Positions 53,463-62,495 of a DNA stretch of 64,000 nt are shown one piece after another. This stretch comes from Flexithrix dorotheae DSM 6795 (lineage in GTDB: Bacteria > Bacteroidota > Bacteroidia > Cytophagales > Flammeovirgaceae). The position numbers and the translations under genes were made by a program. The stretch is from NCBI RefSeq assembly GCF_000379765.1, contig NZ_KB903476.1, positions 186,204 to 250,203 on the forward strand, in the 5' to 3' direction. Below the pieces are notes generated by a model. That model saw nothing but the letters and a program-made list of their open reading frames with translations. It had not been told where the DNA came from and did no database searches. Numbering within the stretch: position 1 is the first letter of the stretch; the number at the start of each line of letters is the position of its first letter.

Positions 53463-54044
53463 TCAATTCACCGGAGAAAAATTCTTAAGTAATTCTGCTA
53501 ATTTTCTCGAAGCATAATACAATCTTGACTTCACAGTTCCTTCAGAGCATTCCAGAATTTCAGCAATTTCCAGAATAGATAGGTTTTCTTTATATCTAAA
53601 AATGAAGACCGCTTTTTGATTGTCATTTAGTTTTTCCAAAGCCATATTAAATTGCTTTTTAAATAAATTTTGCTCAAAATCAAATTGCCATTCCGAATCA
53701 TACCATAGTTTTTCATGATCTGTTTCCAGGGCAATTTCATTTCTATTGATCTTTCTTCTGTATTCATTTTTACACATATTATGAGCCACCGAAAAAATCC
53801 AGGTGGAGAACTTCTTTCCTTGTTGAAAAGCCTCGGGTTTTTCAATTATCTTTATAAAAATCTCCTGCAAAAAATCCTGGGATTTCGGCTCATCCTGCCA
53901 TAGCATTTTATAAAAATAGAATAACAACCGCTTACTGTAACGTTTGTAGAGCTCCTCAAAGGACGATTTATCTCCCTTTTTGAGTAGCTCCATCAACGAT
54001 TCATCAGATTTTTTCCGGTAATTTTTACCGAGCCATCTTTTCAC
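53463..54044 (-). CDS. ECF-type RNA polymerase sigma factor
   Basis: A 193-residue sigma-70-family factor of the extracytoplasmic-function group. Region 2 runs from FEELYKRYSKRLLFYFY through QDFLQEIFIKIIEKPEAF to FSTWIFSVAHNMCKNEYRR. Region 4 is LEKLNDNQKAVFIFRYKENL with the helix-turn-helix LEIAEILECSEGTVKSRLYY (20 residues). The frame opens at a GTG (54044); an internal ATG at codon 18 is less likely because region 2 would be cut close. A SUMF1-domain gene lies 49 bp upstream and a candidate anti-sigma gene 45 bp downstream. Confidence 0.92.
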   Translation of the reverse strand: MKRWLGKNYRKKSDESLMELLKKGDKSSFEELYKRYSKRLLFYFYKMLWQDEPKSQDFLQEIFIKIIEKPEAFQQGKKFSTWIFSVAHNMCKNEYRRKINRNEIALETDHEKLWYDSEWQFDFEQNLFKKQFNMALEKLNDNQKAVFIFRYKENLSILEIAEILECSEGTVKSRLYYASRKLAELLKNFSPVN

Positions 54045-54093
54045 TACTATTTTGGTTTTCAGTTAGTATTTAGGCCAGTTACATTCTTGGAGT

Positions 54094-56091
54094 TTATTCC
54101 TTTATTACCTCCATGAATATCCTTACACCTACCCGCTCATCAACACCTTCAAAAGTCATCACATCAGAAATTTTCGAGTTTTCTGGCAGATGTCCCCAAC
54201 TTCCTCCACAAGCCTTTCCCTTATCCTCAATCATTTCAGCAATATTGCCAACTACATCGTACAATCCAATTTTATTGGAAAAATAAGAACCTACTGGTCC
54301 AGAATAACTAAATCCATCACAAACTTTAGAGTTTATTAATGCAGGACAACCACAAGGTCCCTCCACTTTAAAGTTTCCCAGGTAACATCCCTTTTCATTG
54401 AATGCCTGACCTCCAAAATTTTTCTGAGGATCAAAGGCCCACCAAGGATAATCCAGTTTTAGATTATCCATGTCATAAGATTCCTTCTTGTAGATATAGG
54501 TATTTCCTTTATGTCCCAAAGCTGCCAAACGCCATTCCTCCAGATTGGGCAACCTGAATTTAACCTCTTCAAATTTCCTTTTTTTGTTACGATTATATTG
54601 ATCTGTTAACCATTCACAATAAAGAATTGCTGCTTCATAGGATATATTGATAATGGGATACTTACTGAATGGATAGTTCAAAAAATCTTTTTCCTTATTT
54701 ATTTCTGGTTGGCTATTGTATTTATATTCTTTATGATAAAAATTAAACATTGATTTTAAATCTCCTTCAAGATGAGATAGGTCAACTTTGCATTTCTCCA
54801 ACTCATTCTGCATATTATTTTTATTCAACCAATATAAAAATATATTATATTCCTTATTAGTCAATTCATATGCACTTGCATACAAATTACCATCTACCTG
54901 CTTTTGTTTTTTCTCCAGCTCCTTTATTTCAAGGTCAAATAATTTACCATCACTAAAACTGGAATTTTGAGTAGAAATTAAATCCTCAAAAACCTCCTTT
55001 TTTCCAATTCCTTCAGCGATTCCTGCACCTAATAAGCTAATTTTTTGTGCTTTCTCCAACTCCCCGGAAGACTGATACTTTTTCGATAATAAATAAATTG
55101 GGCTTAAATAGTTTTGTGTCAATATCCTTGCTGTGGAAAAGGGAGGTTCATTATAAAAGCTCTCCTTTAAGTAATCTGTCAGGAATTTATTTTCAAAATT
55201 ATCCTGAAGAATCTTTAAATTATCAATTCGCTCAGGACTATATTGGGAAGCCAGCCCCACAAGATATAATTGCTGTTTAATTTGGGAAAGAGAAGAAGAG
55301 GACATAGATAATCCAAAATAGAAATCTTTTTCAGGATTATCTTCTACCAATTGTCTTATAATATAATTAAACTGGTCTTTGGAGGGAGAGATCGGAGATT
55401 TGATTTCCAAAGAGTTTAACCCTAACTGCTCGACAAGAAAATCCTGGTAAACAGAAGAATTTAGCCAATTGAGGTTCACCAACTTCACATCATTCCTGGT
55501 TTTTTTCACATCCTGCAAAACCTGAAGTGGTAAATAGGTGTTTTTAGAATGGGTTACCAGATATCCATTTTCCCCAACAGACATCAACACGTTATAAAAA
55601 TAATTCAGGTAATTGGGAGAAAGCAGGTTAGATTCAAAAACTTTTTGGGCAAAAGCTTCTCTTTGTTCCTTTTCACCCTGCGAAGCATAATACAAAACCA
55701 AATCACCAAAAAGTGCTGTATTTTCCTTCTCCACCTGATATCCATAAAGAATTTTATTGGAAGGATAAGCCTTTTTTTCATCCCATAAATATTGACAATA
55801 ATTCAGGGTTCCGGAGTTGGGAATTGCTTTAGCCATTTCTTCCAGCAAAGTGGATAATTCCTGCGTATTGGAATCTGCAAAAAGATGTGCTTTAAAAAAA
55901 TTTAACCAGGCTGTTTCATTTTTGGGATTTGAGTTTTTCAGGCCTTCCCACTCCACAGCCTGGTTTTTATACCAATTGATATCTCTAATAAAATGTACTT
56001 TATCATAAATTTTCTCAGGAGCGGCAAATAAATTCCCCTGAAAGAAGATCCCGATTAAGCCATAAATAATGATGTACCGTAGCAAATGCAT
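54094..56091 (-). CDS. Exported SUMF1 (formylglycine-generating-enzyme-like) domain protein
   Basis: A 665-residue exported protein. The signal peptide MHLLRYIIIYGLIGIFFQG... ends near FAAPE; the frame opens earlier at a GTG (56124), but the ATG at 56091 is preferred. The N-terminal ~400 residues look like helical TPR-type repeats. The C-terminal third is an FGE-sulfatase/SUMF1 fold: ASAYELTNKEYNIFLYWLN, YPIINISYEAAILYCEWL, FRLPNLEEWRLAALG, GLYDVVGNIAEMIED, CGGSWGHL and VGVRIFM. Many Bacteroidota SUMF1 proteins (such as GldJ and GldK) are structural rather than catalytic. It lies directly upstream of the ECF sigma gene on the same strand. Confidence 0.8.
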   Translation of the reverse strand: MHLLRYIIIYGLIGIFFQGNLFAAPEKIYDKVHFIRDINWYKNQAVEWEGLKNSNPKNETAWLNFFKAHLFADSNTQELSTLLEEMAKAIPNSGTLNYCQYLWDEKKAYPSNKILYGYQVEKENTALFGDLVLYYASQGEKEQREAFAQKVFESNLLSPNYLNYFYNVLMSVGENGYLVTHSKNTYLPLQVLQDVKKTRNDVKLVNLNWLNSSVYQDFLVEQLGLNSLEIKSPISPSKDQFNYIIRQLVEDNPEKDFYFGLSMSSSSLSQIKQQLYLVGLASQYSPERIDNLKILQDNFENKFLTDYLKESFYNEPPFSTARILTQNYLSPIYLLSKKYQSSGELEKAQKISLLGAGIAEGIGKKEVFEDLISTQNSSFSDGKLFDLEIKELEKKQKQVDGNLYASAYELTNKEYNIFLYWLNKNNMQNELEKCKVDLSHLEGDLKSMFNFYHKEYKYNSQPEINKEKDFLNYPFSKYPIINISYEAAILYCEWLTDQYNRNKKRKFEEVKFRLPNLEEWRLAALGHKGNTYIYKKESYDMDNLKLDYPWWAFDPQKNFGGQAFNEKGCYLGNFKVEGPCGCPALINSKVCDGFSYSGPVGSYFSNKIGLYDVVGNIAEMIEDKGKACGGSWGHLPENSKISDVMTFEGVDERVGVRIFMEVIKE

Positions 56092-56180
56092 ATTTAAACT
56101 TTTAGTTGAAAGTAATTTATGCACCAGTACACCCGAAAAACCTAAAGGTTCAATTGAAGGAGAGTTTTTTTATTTATTCG

Positions 56181-56215
56181 AAAAAAAGGCAAATTGCTTT
56201 CGCAACTTGCCTTTT
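56181..56215 (-). terminator. Terminator after the PD40-type lipoprotein gene
   Basis: On the minus strand AAAAGGCAAGTTGC pairs with GCAATTTGCCTTTT (one mismatch) around GAAA and is followed by a T-run. It lies about 76 bp after the stop. Confidence 0.85.
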
Positions 56216-56290
56216 GGTTGAATATACTAATTTCCGTTATTACTCAGTTCTCCTGATTAACTTTCAACATAAATTTAGATATCCTATTTG

Positions 56291-57943
56291 CTAAGGAATA
56301 AAATTTGGATAATCTGCAAATGCTCGAGTAGAGGTAAGGGATATTATATCTGAACCATCAGTATTCATTTTATAAATTACCCCATTAGCAGAAAATAGCA
56401 CAAGTAAATTATCCGAATTAAAATCTGTATTTCCAAAAGAGGTGGCATGGGAAACCAAATCACTTACATTATGGGAGAAAAGGTTTATACCAAAAGTTCC
56501 ATCCGAATGCAGTTCATTAATCTCTATTGACTTAATTGAGGAGGACTCATAAAAATTGGTCATTAATCTTGTTCCATCAATACTAATTGTTGGTTTTCCA
56601 TACTTATTCCCAAATACAGGAGAAGATGTGACATTAAATTCATCAATAGTACTTGAGGGGCTTAAAATATCCAAACTGGCGGTTTTATAAAATTGACTTT
56701 CCAGGTTTATCAAAGAATTATAAACTAGCACACCTTCATTAGTTGCATCAAAAGATATATAGTCCGACTCAACATGACTTCCACCTTGCCTGATAAGAGT
56801 ATTTGAAAGGACTGTTCTTGAGGGAATGTCTAATTCTAATTTATATATATTGCCATAAAAAGATGAGGTAATATCTCCGAATTCAAACCTTTTATACACA
56901 AGAGTTGCTATACCTCCTTCATCAATACTTACAAATTTTGGCTCATTTCCAAAAACACCAGGAATTTCAAATTGGTTAGTGCCATCTACCTCCATAATAG
57001 CTAATCCTGGAACAATTTTCATACTTCCAAATCGACCTGGAATGGTATCCTTTACTTGTTCTGTGGAATAAACTATTAGACTGCCATCATCTGAAACATC
57101 TGGTTCCCTATCATTGAACCTGCTATTTGACAGGTTAATAAGCCGTCCGCCTGCTGTTGCATTAATTTTATAAATTTGGTCCAAACTATCGCCTGGAAAT
57201 GGATTATATTGCATTACCAAATCTATAATATCTGTTCCAGAACCTCCCCCAGGTGTACCACTCCCTGGAGCATATGGTAGACGAGGAATAACTCGAGGGT
57301 TGGAAAAGCAATCTCTACATGGATTAGAAACAGGTAGATTTCCTATAACTCTTCCCCTGAAGTTGAACCTCTCTTGATATTTTTCTAATTCAGGGATTCT
57401 GGAAAATAATTCGCTAGCATAAAAAAAATCATTTGTGCAAAGTATTAAAAAACATATTTGATTGAGCACCCTAGGTTTTAAATCCTCAAATATTGCACTC
57501 AAATCGCTTATAGTTGTATATGAATTGTAGTAAAGACTGCCCAGGCTCGCATAAATGTGATAAATGTTACCATGAATAATTTTCGCCTCAAAAAAATTTT
57601 CTGCTCCTACTTTATAAATCAAGGTGGTAAATTCTCCTTTCATATTTTCTTCTACCACCATTACTGAATCGAAATCCATTTTTATTTTTTTCCGCAAGGA
57701 GGAAATATCTACTGATACTTCTTCTTTCTCTCCTTCTTTCAGTTCTTCAGAAGATGTTTTAAATGAGATTACTTCATTTGCAAGACTAAAAACATAGTCT
57801 GGGACATCCACCTCAATTAATTTGATTTTTGCGCTTTTATTTAAAGAATCTTCCTCCGGTTTTTCCAGTGATATAATATTTTCACAGCTAAATAAAATGG
57901 GAATCAAAAATGTAATAAATAAAATTAATGAATACTTTTTCAT
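56291..57943 (-). CDS. Lipoprotein with TolB/PD40-like propeller
   Basis: A 550-residue predicted lipoprotein; the signal MKKYSLILFITFLIPILFSC has its lipobox cysteine at residue 20. After an N-terminal ~200-residue domain and a Pro/Gly-rich linker (YAPGSGTPGGGSGTD), the C-terminal half has PD40/WD40-like blades: RFNDREPDVSDDGSLIVYST, YGKPTISIDGTRLMTNFYE and MNTDGSDIISLTSTRAFADY. Such propellers bind proteins or glycans outside the cytoplasmic membrane. It is followed by a terminator and may form a separate unit from the sigma cluster. Function is unknown. Confidence 0.75.
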   Translation of the reverse strand: MKKYSLILFITFLIPILFSCENIISLEKPEEDSLNKSAKIKLIEVDVPDYVFSLANEVISFKTSSEELKEGEKEEVSVDISSLRKKIKMDFDSVMVVEENMKGEFTTLIYKVGAENFFEAKIIHGNIYHIYASLGSLYYNSYTTISDLSAIFEDLKPRVLNQICFLILCTNDFFYASELFSRIPELEKYQERFNFRGRVIGNLPVSNPCRDCFSNPRVIPRLPYAPGSGTPGGGSGTDIIDLVMQYNPFPGDSLDQIYKINATAGGRLINLSNSRFNDREPDVSDDGSLIVYSTEQVKDTIPGRFGSMKIVPGLAIMEVDGTNQFEIPGVFGNEPKFVSIDEGGIATLVYKRFEFGDITSSFYGNIYKLELDIPSRTVLSNTLIRQGGSHVESDYISFDATNEGVLVYNSLINLESQFYKTASLDILSPSSTIDEFNVTSSPVFGNKYGKPTISIDGTRLMTNFYESSSIKSIEINELHSDGTFGINLFSHNVSDLVSHATSFGNTDFNSDNLLVLFSANGVIYKMNTDGSDIISLTSTRAFADYPNFIP

Positions 57944-58375
57944 GGTATTTTAAAATTAAATTTAAAAAGTTGGAAATACTCCAGTAGACAAAAAATTTAC
58001 ATTTGATTTGATAGCAGAAAATGTTGCTACAAGGATTAAAAAAATACAATCTCTTCAAGTAGAAAATGAACACAGGTAAACTACTTCAATACAATTGAAT
58101 TTCATTTTCCAGTTTGAATAGATTATTCAGCCCTTGTTGATATGCTAATTGAATAAAATTTTATGGTAAGTGAATCCTTACGAAATGAAAATAAGCTTAT
58201 TTAAAAAATGCAATCTGATTTTTGTCAGAATTAAACTTCACTTAAAAATGTATTTCTTAAGTATTGATTAGTGAATAATTAAAAAATCAAAACTAACAAC
58301 TGAACTTACGAATGAATTAACTTTTCGTTGAATCACACTCCAATTATTCACAGTAGTTAACAAACTAATCCAAAA
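57944..58375. other. Intergenic region between lipoprotein and DUF2834 genes
   Basis: This is 432 bp of very AT-rich DNA. No exact -7 box, terminator stem, RNA gene or repeat was recognised. It must contain the promoter of the minus-strand lipoprotein gene. Confidence 0.5.
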
Positions 58376-58702
58376 TTAAATTTTGATTTTTCCTTCCCTC
58401 AAATACAAAAAAAAAGGAAAAGTGAAAGATAAACCAAAAGCCATGGTAAGCACCCAAATCAACCAAAGATTTTTGATTTTAAACTTTTTGGCTTCATGAT
58501 ATGACCACACAAAGAAGATAAGAACTACCACTAATAAATCAACTACAAAAGCGGAGGAGATATAGTTGATAAACATTGCCCTGAAAGTTTCCGGAATGTT
58601 ATACCACAAAAGGATATTCCCACTTTCTATTGATTCCAGTGCTACAAATATATTGGGCAGGATAAACCCAATAACACTTAATATCAGATATATTTTCTTC
58701 AT
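58376..58702 (-). CDS. DUF2834 membrane protein
   Basis: A 108-residue protein with three membrane helices (about 3-20, 47-68 and 82-102). The helix pattern with NIFVALESIESGN, the MFINYISSAFVVDLLVV segment and WVLTMAFGLSFTFPFFLYLRE (partly) match the DUF2834 family. Function is unknown. It is the last of three minus-strand genes (VOC, Crp-like, DUF2834) spaced 8 and 55 bp apart. Confidence 0.8.
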   Translation of the reverse strand: MKKIYLILSVIGFILPNIFVALESIESGNILLWYNIPETFRAMFINYISSAFVVDLLVVVLIFFVWSYHEAKKFKIKNLWLIWVLTMAFGLSFTFPFFLYLREGKIKI

Positions 58703-58757
58703 AACTTTTTTTACTTACAAAGAAAACCTGACAGGTTACTTCCTCCATTGACTTTGG

Positions 58758-59351
58758 TTAAGATTTTTTGTCCTTTTCGTATAATCTCTTTTTTATCCGG
58801 CTTAAGGATTCTGCGTTTACACCCAGGTATGAAGCAATAAAGTGTTGGGGAATTCTATGCATTAATTCGCCATTTTCTGCTAAAAAAGCCTGATATCTTT
58901 GTTCGGGATTTAGTGTAACATAAGAGGCTACCATATTTTGATAAATTACCAGTTCCTCTTCCATGACAATCCTTGCCAGAGATTCGAATTTGGGAGAATA
59001 TTTCAGCAATTGAGAAGCGCTCTCACTGGTAATGACCACTAATTCACAATCTTCTATACACTGGAAATTATGCTTTGCCGGTGTTTGATGAACAAAACTC
59101 TCGTAGGAACTGATAAAGTTATTTTCTGTATAGAAAAAAGATGATTTTTCTTCTCCATTTACTACATAAAACAGCCTTACACAACCCTTTAAATTGAAAA
59201 AAAACTCCTTTGAAACTTGTCCTTCCTTAAGCAGATACTCCCCTTTTTTGAATGACTTTATGAAAACAGATGATCGTAAAAATTCTGTTTCCCTTTCATC
59301 CAGGGGAATATATTTATGGATATGTGCTATGAAATAATCCCGTGAATACAT
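58758..59351 (-). CDS. Crp/Fnr-family transcriptional regulator
   Basis: A 197-residue regulator. Residues ~15-125 are the cNMP-binding fold (FKKGEYLLKEGQVSKEFFFN, 20 residues), but the cAMP-contact residues of E. coli Crp are not evident. The C-terminal helix-turn-helix is short (ASYLGVNAESLSRIKKRL, about 165-185). No oxygen-sensing cysteine cluster is present. This is the common Bacteroidota Crp-like type whose ligands are mostly unknown. It lies 8 bp after the VOC gene and 55 bp before the DUF2834 gene, its likely co-transcribed neighbours. Confidence 0.88.
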   Translation of the reverse strand: MYSRDYFIAHIHKYIPLDERETEFLRSSVFIKSFKKGEYLLKEGQVSKEFFFNLKGCVRLFYVVNGEEKSSFFYTENNFISSYESFVHQTPAKHNFQCIEDCELVVITSESASQLLKYSPKFESLARIVMEEELVIYQNMVASYVTLNPEQRYQAFLAENGELMHRIPQHFIASYLGVNAESLSRIKKRLYEKDKKS

Positions 59352-59359
59352 TTTGTTAA

Positions 59360-59707
59360 TCAGGTTATTTCCTGACCAAATTTAATCAAATTACCATCCA
59401 AATCGAGAATGGCAAACTCTCTCATGCCATGTGGTTGGTCTTTTAACGGTCCATTAGGATGCACCACTCCGGCTTTTGTCATTTCCTGATATAATCCATC
59501 TACGTCAGTTACTTCTATATAGCAACTCGTATTTTCCGGAAAAATCTTGTCATTACAATGCCAGAAATGTATGGCGATATTATCTCTCACCACAATTCCG
59601 TAATTTTCATCTTTCCAGGTGGATTTAAAGTTGAGTTTTTCTTCATAAAATTCAACTGTTTTGGGCACATTTAATGACGCAAGTACAGGATGTGATCTGG
59701 TTAACAT
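59360..59707 (-). CDS. VOC-family (glyoxalase/bleomycin-resistance-like) protein
   Basis: A 115-residue protein of the vicinal-oxygen-chelate fold. It begins SHPVLASLNVPKTVEFYEEK, as in bleomycin-binding-type proteins, and ends with the typical REFAILDLDGNLIKFGQ. HFWHCNDK and CYIEVTDVDGLYQEM lie between. A single two-repeat unit suggests a dimer. The substrate is unknown; a resistance or lyase role is possible. It leads the short operon with the Crp-like regulator. Confidence 0.87.
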   Translation of the reverse strand: MLTRSHPVLASLNVPKTVEFYEEKLNFKSTWKDENYGIVVRDNIAIHFWHCNDKIFPENTSCYIEVTDVDGLYQEMTKAGVVHPNGPLKDQPHGMREFAILDLDGNLIKFGQEIT

Positions 59708-59735
59708 TTTTGTAGGTTTTTAATTTGACAACAGG

Positions 59736-60962
59736 TTATTTGTTTAGAGTTGGGTTTTCATACCAAATGACACCCAAGCCATTTTTATTTTCCCTTTCCT
59801 CGGTATTGAGCAAATCCAAATCCCCATCACTATCCATGTCATGGGGTAGAATTTTATCGTATTTTATTCCTTTAATGGAACTTAGTTTCCAATGGTTCCA
59901 TTCTTTGTCCTGATCATCAAATTTTGAAGCAATCAGCCCATATTTATCTTCAGCCTCCTCATAAGAAGTAATTATTTCATTTTCTCCATCATTATTCAAA
60001 TCCAGGCAGGCAACAGACTTTCCCCTTCCTCCTGCAAAATCTGGATATTCAAAAAGCTTTTCTTCCCTGTATTTTACTTCTGCTTTGTTTTCTCTTTTCA
60101 AAAGAAATACGCCTCCGTGAATTTCAGCCACCAACAAATCTTCCAAACCATCTTTGTTAAAATCTGTAAGAGTTAAAAACATCGGTTCTTTACCTTTAAG
60201 TCCCAAAACCTGTTCTTCCCAGGAATTTTTCTCAATATTTCCCCCCGGGTTTTTATACCATTTTATCCCGGTATTTTCAATCCCTTTTCTATCAGAAATC
60301 AGTATATCCGGCAATCCATCATCATTCAAATCAGTACACTCAATACTCATTATCCATCCCGAATTTGCTAATTTTACTAAATGCCATTCTAATGATTGGA
60401 GTTGAGTTCCAATTGGTTTTAAAAACCCGATCATTCCATTTTCCCCTTTGGAGCCTACCACAATTTCCTTTGAACCATCATTATCCAGATCGGCCCAAGC
60501 ACTATACATCCATTTTACATCTTCTGAAATAGAAATTTTTTGATGATTCCAAACATCATGGTCATCCAAATAATGGAATCCTATATATTGGCTTTTCCCT
60601 TCTGAAAAAGTAAAAACTTCTTGTTTTCCGTCATTATTTATATCGTGAAAAATAGCATCTTCTACATCGGGGGAAGGAAATTCAATTTGGGTAAATGCTC
60701 CATTTTCTAATCCGAGATAAACTCTTGTTGCACCATATTCTTCACCACCCACAATGAAGTCAGTAATGGAATCATTGTTGAAAAAACCTTTTCTGATACC
60801 GTCTGCGCCATAAAGCGTGCTATCAATAAAATGTACTTTCCAATCTTCTTTTATTGTGATGGTTGAATTTCGAACATTTTTACAGGAAACCAGGGCAAGA
60901 AAAACTAAAAAACAAATTGGTTTTATGCCTGGGATAGAAATTTGGGGAAGATTTAAAAGCAT
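59736..60962 (-). CDS. FG-GAP/VCBS-repeat lipoprotein
   Basis: A 408-residue predicted lipoprotein with signal ICFLVFLALVSC (cysteine near residue 27). The mature part is built of at least six calcium-binding-like repeats of the type D-x-[ND]-x-D-G: DINNDGKQEV, DLDNDGSKEI, DLNDDGLPDI, DFNKDGLEDL, DLNNDGENEI and DMDSDGDLDL. This is an integrin-alpha-like seven-bladed propeller. Such proteins are common at the surface of Bacteroidota and may bind glycans or proteins. It stands alone. Confidence 0.85.
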   Translation of the reverse strand: MLLNLPQISIPGIKPICFLVFLALVSCKNVRNSTITIKEDWKVHFIDSTLYGADGIRKGFFNNDSITDFIVGGEEYGATRVYLGLENGAFTQIEFPSPDVEDAIFHDINNDGKQEVFTFSEGKSQYIGFHYLDDHDVWNHQKISISEDVKWMYSAWADLDNDGSKEIVVGSKGENGMIGFLKPIGTQLQSLEWHLVKLANSGWIMSIECTDLNDDGLPDILISDRKGIENTGIKWYKNPGGNIEKNSWEEQVLGLKGKEPMFLTLTDFNKDGLEDLLVAEIHGGVFLLKRENKAEVKYREEKLFEYPDFAGGRGKSVACLDLNNDGENEIITSYEEAEDKYGLIASKFDDQDKEWNHWKLSSIKGIKYDKILPHDMDSDGDLDLLNTEERENKNGLGVIWYENPTLNK

Positions 60963-61031
60963 TACGGGATTTTTTTGTGCCCTCTAATTTAGCATTCCAT
61001 TGTAGATTATGCTATACAAAACCACTAACAA

Positions 61032-61430
61032 TTAGGCGAGCAACCACACCAAGGCCTCCTTCTTACTTTTAAAATATTTTGTATCAAACTTATGTAAAGT
61101 ATCTTCATTCATGGCCTGCTCAATGGACAATTGGGCAATCCATTCTTCAGTCATGAGAAAAGCAACTTTTTTTACACCGGCTTTTGCCCAGGGAATTAGA
61201 ACTTCATTATTTACCCAATTTTGTGTTTCCACAGAAATAGTCATTCGAAAAGTTTGGGTATGCAATAAAATTCTTTTTGGTTTAAATTTTATGACAAAAT
61301 CCCTTTCCATCTCCAGGTTTTTTCGAAATTCCCGATCATTCAAATTGCTGGTATCCTGCCAGACAAATTCAAGTAGTTCTTTTTCATTATCGTGCAAAAT
61401 TGTAAGGTATGCACTTTTCGCTACTTCCAT
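61032..61430 (-). CDS. STAS/SpoIIAA-like small protein
   Basis: A 132-residue soluble protein. Strands and helices alternate: SAYLTILHDNEKELLEFVW, RILLHTQTFRMTISVETQNW (20 residues) and GVKKVAFLMTEEWIAQLSIE (20 residues). The last of these, with the following Asp-rich turn and FKSKKEALVWLL, resembles SpoIIAA-like (STAS/SEC14) domains found in Bacteroidota. No phosphorylatable serine of true SpoIIAA is assigned. The gene is divergent from the two-component system; any link is unproven. Confidence 0.6.
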   Translation of the reverse strand: MEVAKSAYLTILHDNEKELLEFVWQDTSNLNDREFRKNLEMERDFVIKFKPKRILLHTQTFRMTISVETQNWVNNEVLIPWAKAGVKKVAFLMTEEWIAQLSIEQAMNEDTLHKFDTKYFKSKKEALVWLLA

Positions 61431-61750
61431 AATAGGAAATAAGTTTACAGACGAATAATTAGATGATAACCTGAGGTTTAGCTTCTAATAAAGTTAATGA
61501 TATTTTTAGCTAATGGAAAATACTACTCCGAAAACAATCAATTTAGATTTTAATTTCGCCTGGAGCCAAATTGACTATCTGTTTATATTTTAAAGACAAA
61601 ATTCCCGCTTTTGTCTTCTACACTACATTTCCGAAAAAGTCTCTCAGTTAAATTTACATTGAGACATTCCAGGTTTTATAAGCCTGTGAATCAATTGTGA
61701 CACTTTTGTGATATTTATTGTTTAAGATTGTTACTTAAAAATTTCCGAAG
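61431..61750. other. Divergent region upstream of the two-component system
   Basis: This 320-bp region separates the STAS-like gene from the response regulator. Its right end has four TTGT motifs spaced about one helical turn apart (61695-61733). No exact TAnnTTTG box was found. Confidence 0.55.
61695..61733 (+). promoter_or_regulatory. Phased TTGT repeats, candidate response-regulator operator
   Basis: TTGT occurs at 61695, 61706, 61718 and 61728, with spacings of 11, 12 and 10 bp; the first two extend to TTGTGA. OmpR/PhoB-type regulators bind direct repeats at about 11 bp. The site ends 18 bp before the regulator gene, fitting autoregulation. That binding is inference. Confidence 0.45.
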
Positions 61751-62464
61751 ATGAAGGATGTACTGATTATTGAGGATGATAAAAATATAGTGGATTTACT
61801 GGAAATTCACCTAACCGACCTGGATTGCTCCCTTCACAAATCGTATGATGGACTGAAAGGATTAAATACGGCTATCAATGAAAGTTTTGATTTGATTATT
61901 CTGGACCTCATGTTGCCCAGAATGGACGGACTTGAAATTTGCAGGCAAATAAGGGCCCGAAATATTAATACTCCTGTATTAATGCTCACAGCAAAATCAG
62001 AAGAAATTGACAAGGTACTGGGACTGGAAATTGGAGCAGATGATTATTTAACCAAACCCTTTAGTATCCGAGAATTTATTGCCCGGGTAAAAGCTATTTT
62101 CAGGCGGGTACAAATGCAGGATAAGACAGAGCAAAACGGAAAAAAAACTAAACCATTGAGTTATCAGGGCCTGGAAATAGATGTAGAAAACAGGAAGATA
62201 CTGCTTGACGGAAAAAGAGTAGAATTGACGCCAAAAGAGTTTGATTTATTATTGTTAATGGCCTCGCATCCTGGAAGAAGCTTTAGCCGGGAAAAATTAC
62301 TCAATCTGGTATGGGGATATGAATTCAGCGGCTACGAACATACTGTAAATGCCCATATCAACCGATTAAGAGCAAAAATTGAACATAACCTTTCAGAGCC
62401 TAAATTTATTCTGACCACCTGGGGAGTTGGTTACAGGTTTTCTGATGAATTGGTAAATAATTAA
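61751..62464 (+). CDS. OmpR/PhoB-family response regulator
   Basis: A 237-residue two-component regulator. The receiver domain has the acidic pair Asp9/Asp10, the phosphoacceptor Asp52 in LILDLMLPRMDG, Thr80 and Lys102 in DDYLTKPF. The C-terminal winged helix starts near residue 135 (LEIDVENRKILLDGKRVELT, 20 residues) and has VNAHINRLRAKI and TTWGVGYRF. It activates or represses genes when phosphorylated by the kinase encoded 31 bp downstream. The signal is unknown. Confidence 0.95.
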   Translation: MKDVLIIEDDKNIVDLLEIHLTDLDCSLHKSYDGLKGLNTAINESFDLIILDLMLPRMDGLEICRQIRARNINTPVLMLTAKSEEIDKVLGLEIGADDYLTKPFSIREFIARVKAIFRRVQMQDKTEQNGKKTKPLSYQGLEIDVENRKILLDGKRVELTPKEFDLLLLMASHPGRSFSREKLLNLVWGYEFSGYEHTVNAHINRLRAKIEHNLSEPKFILTTWGVGYRFSDELVNN

Positions 62465-62495
62465 TAATGACCACCTGGTCTGATTGAATACGTTT

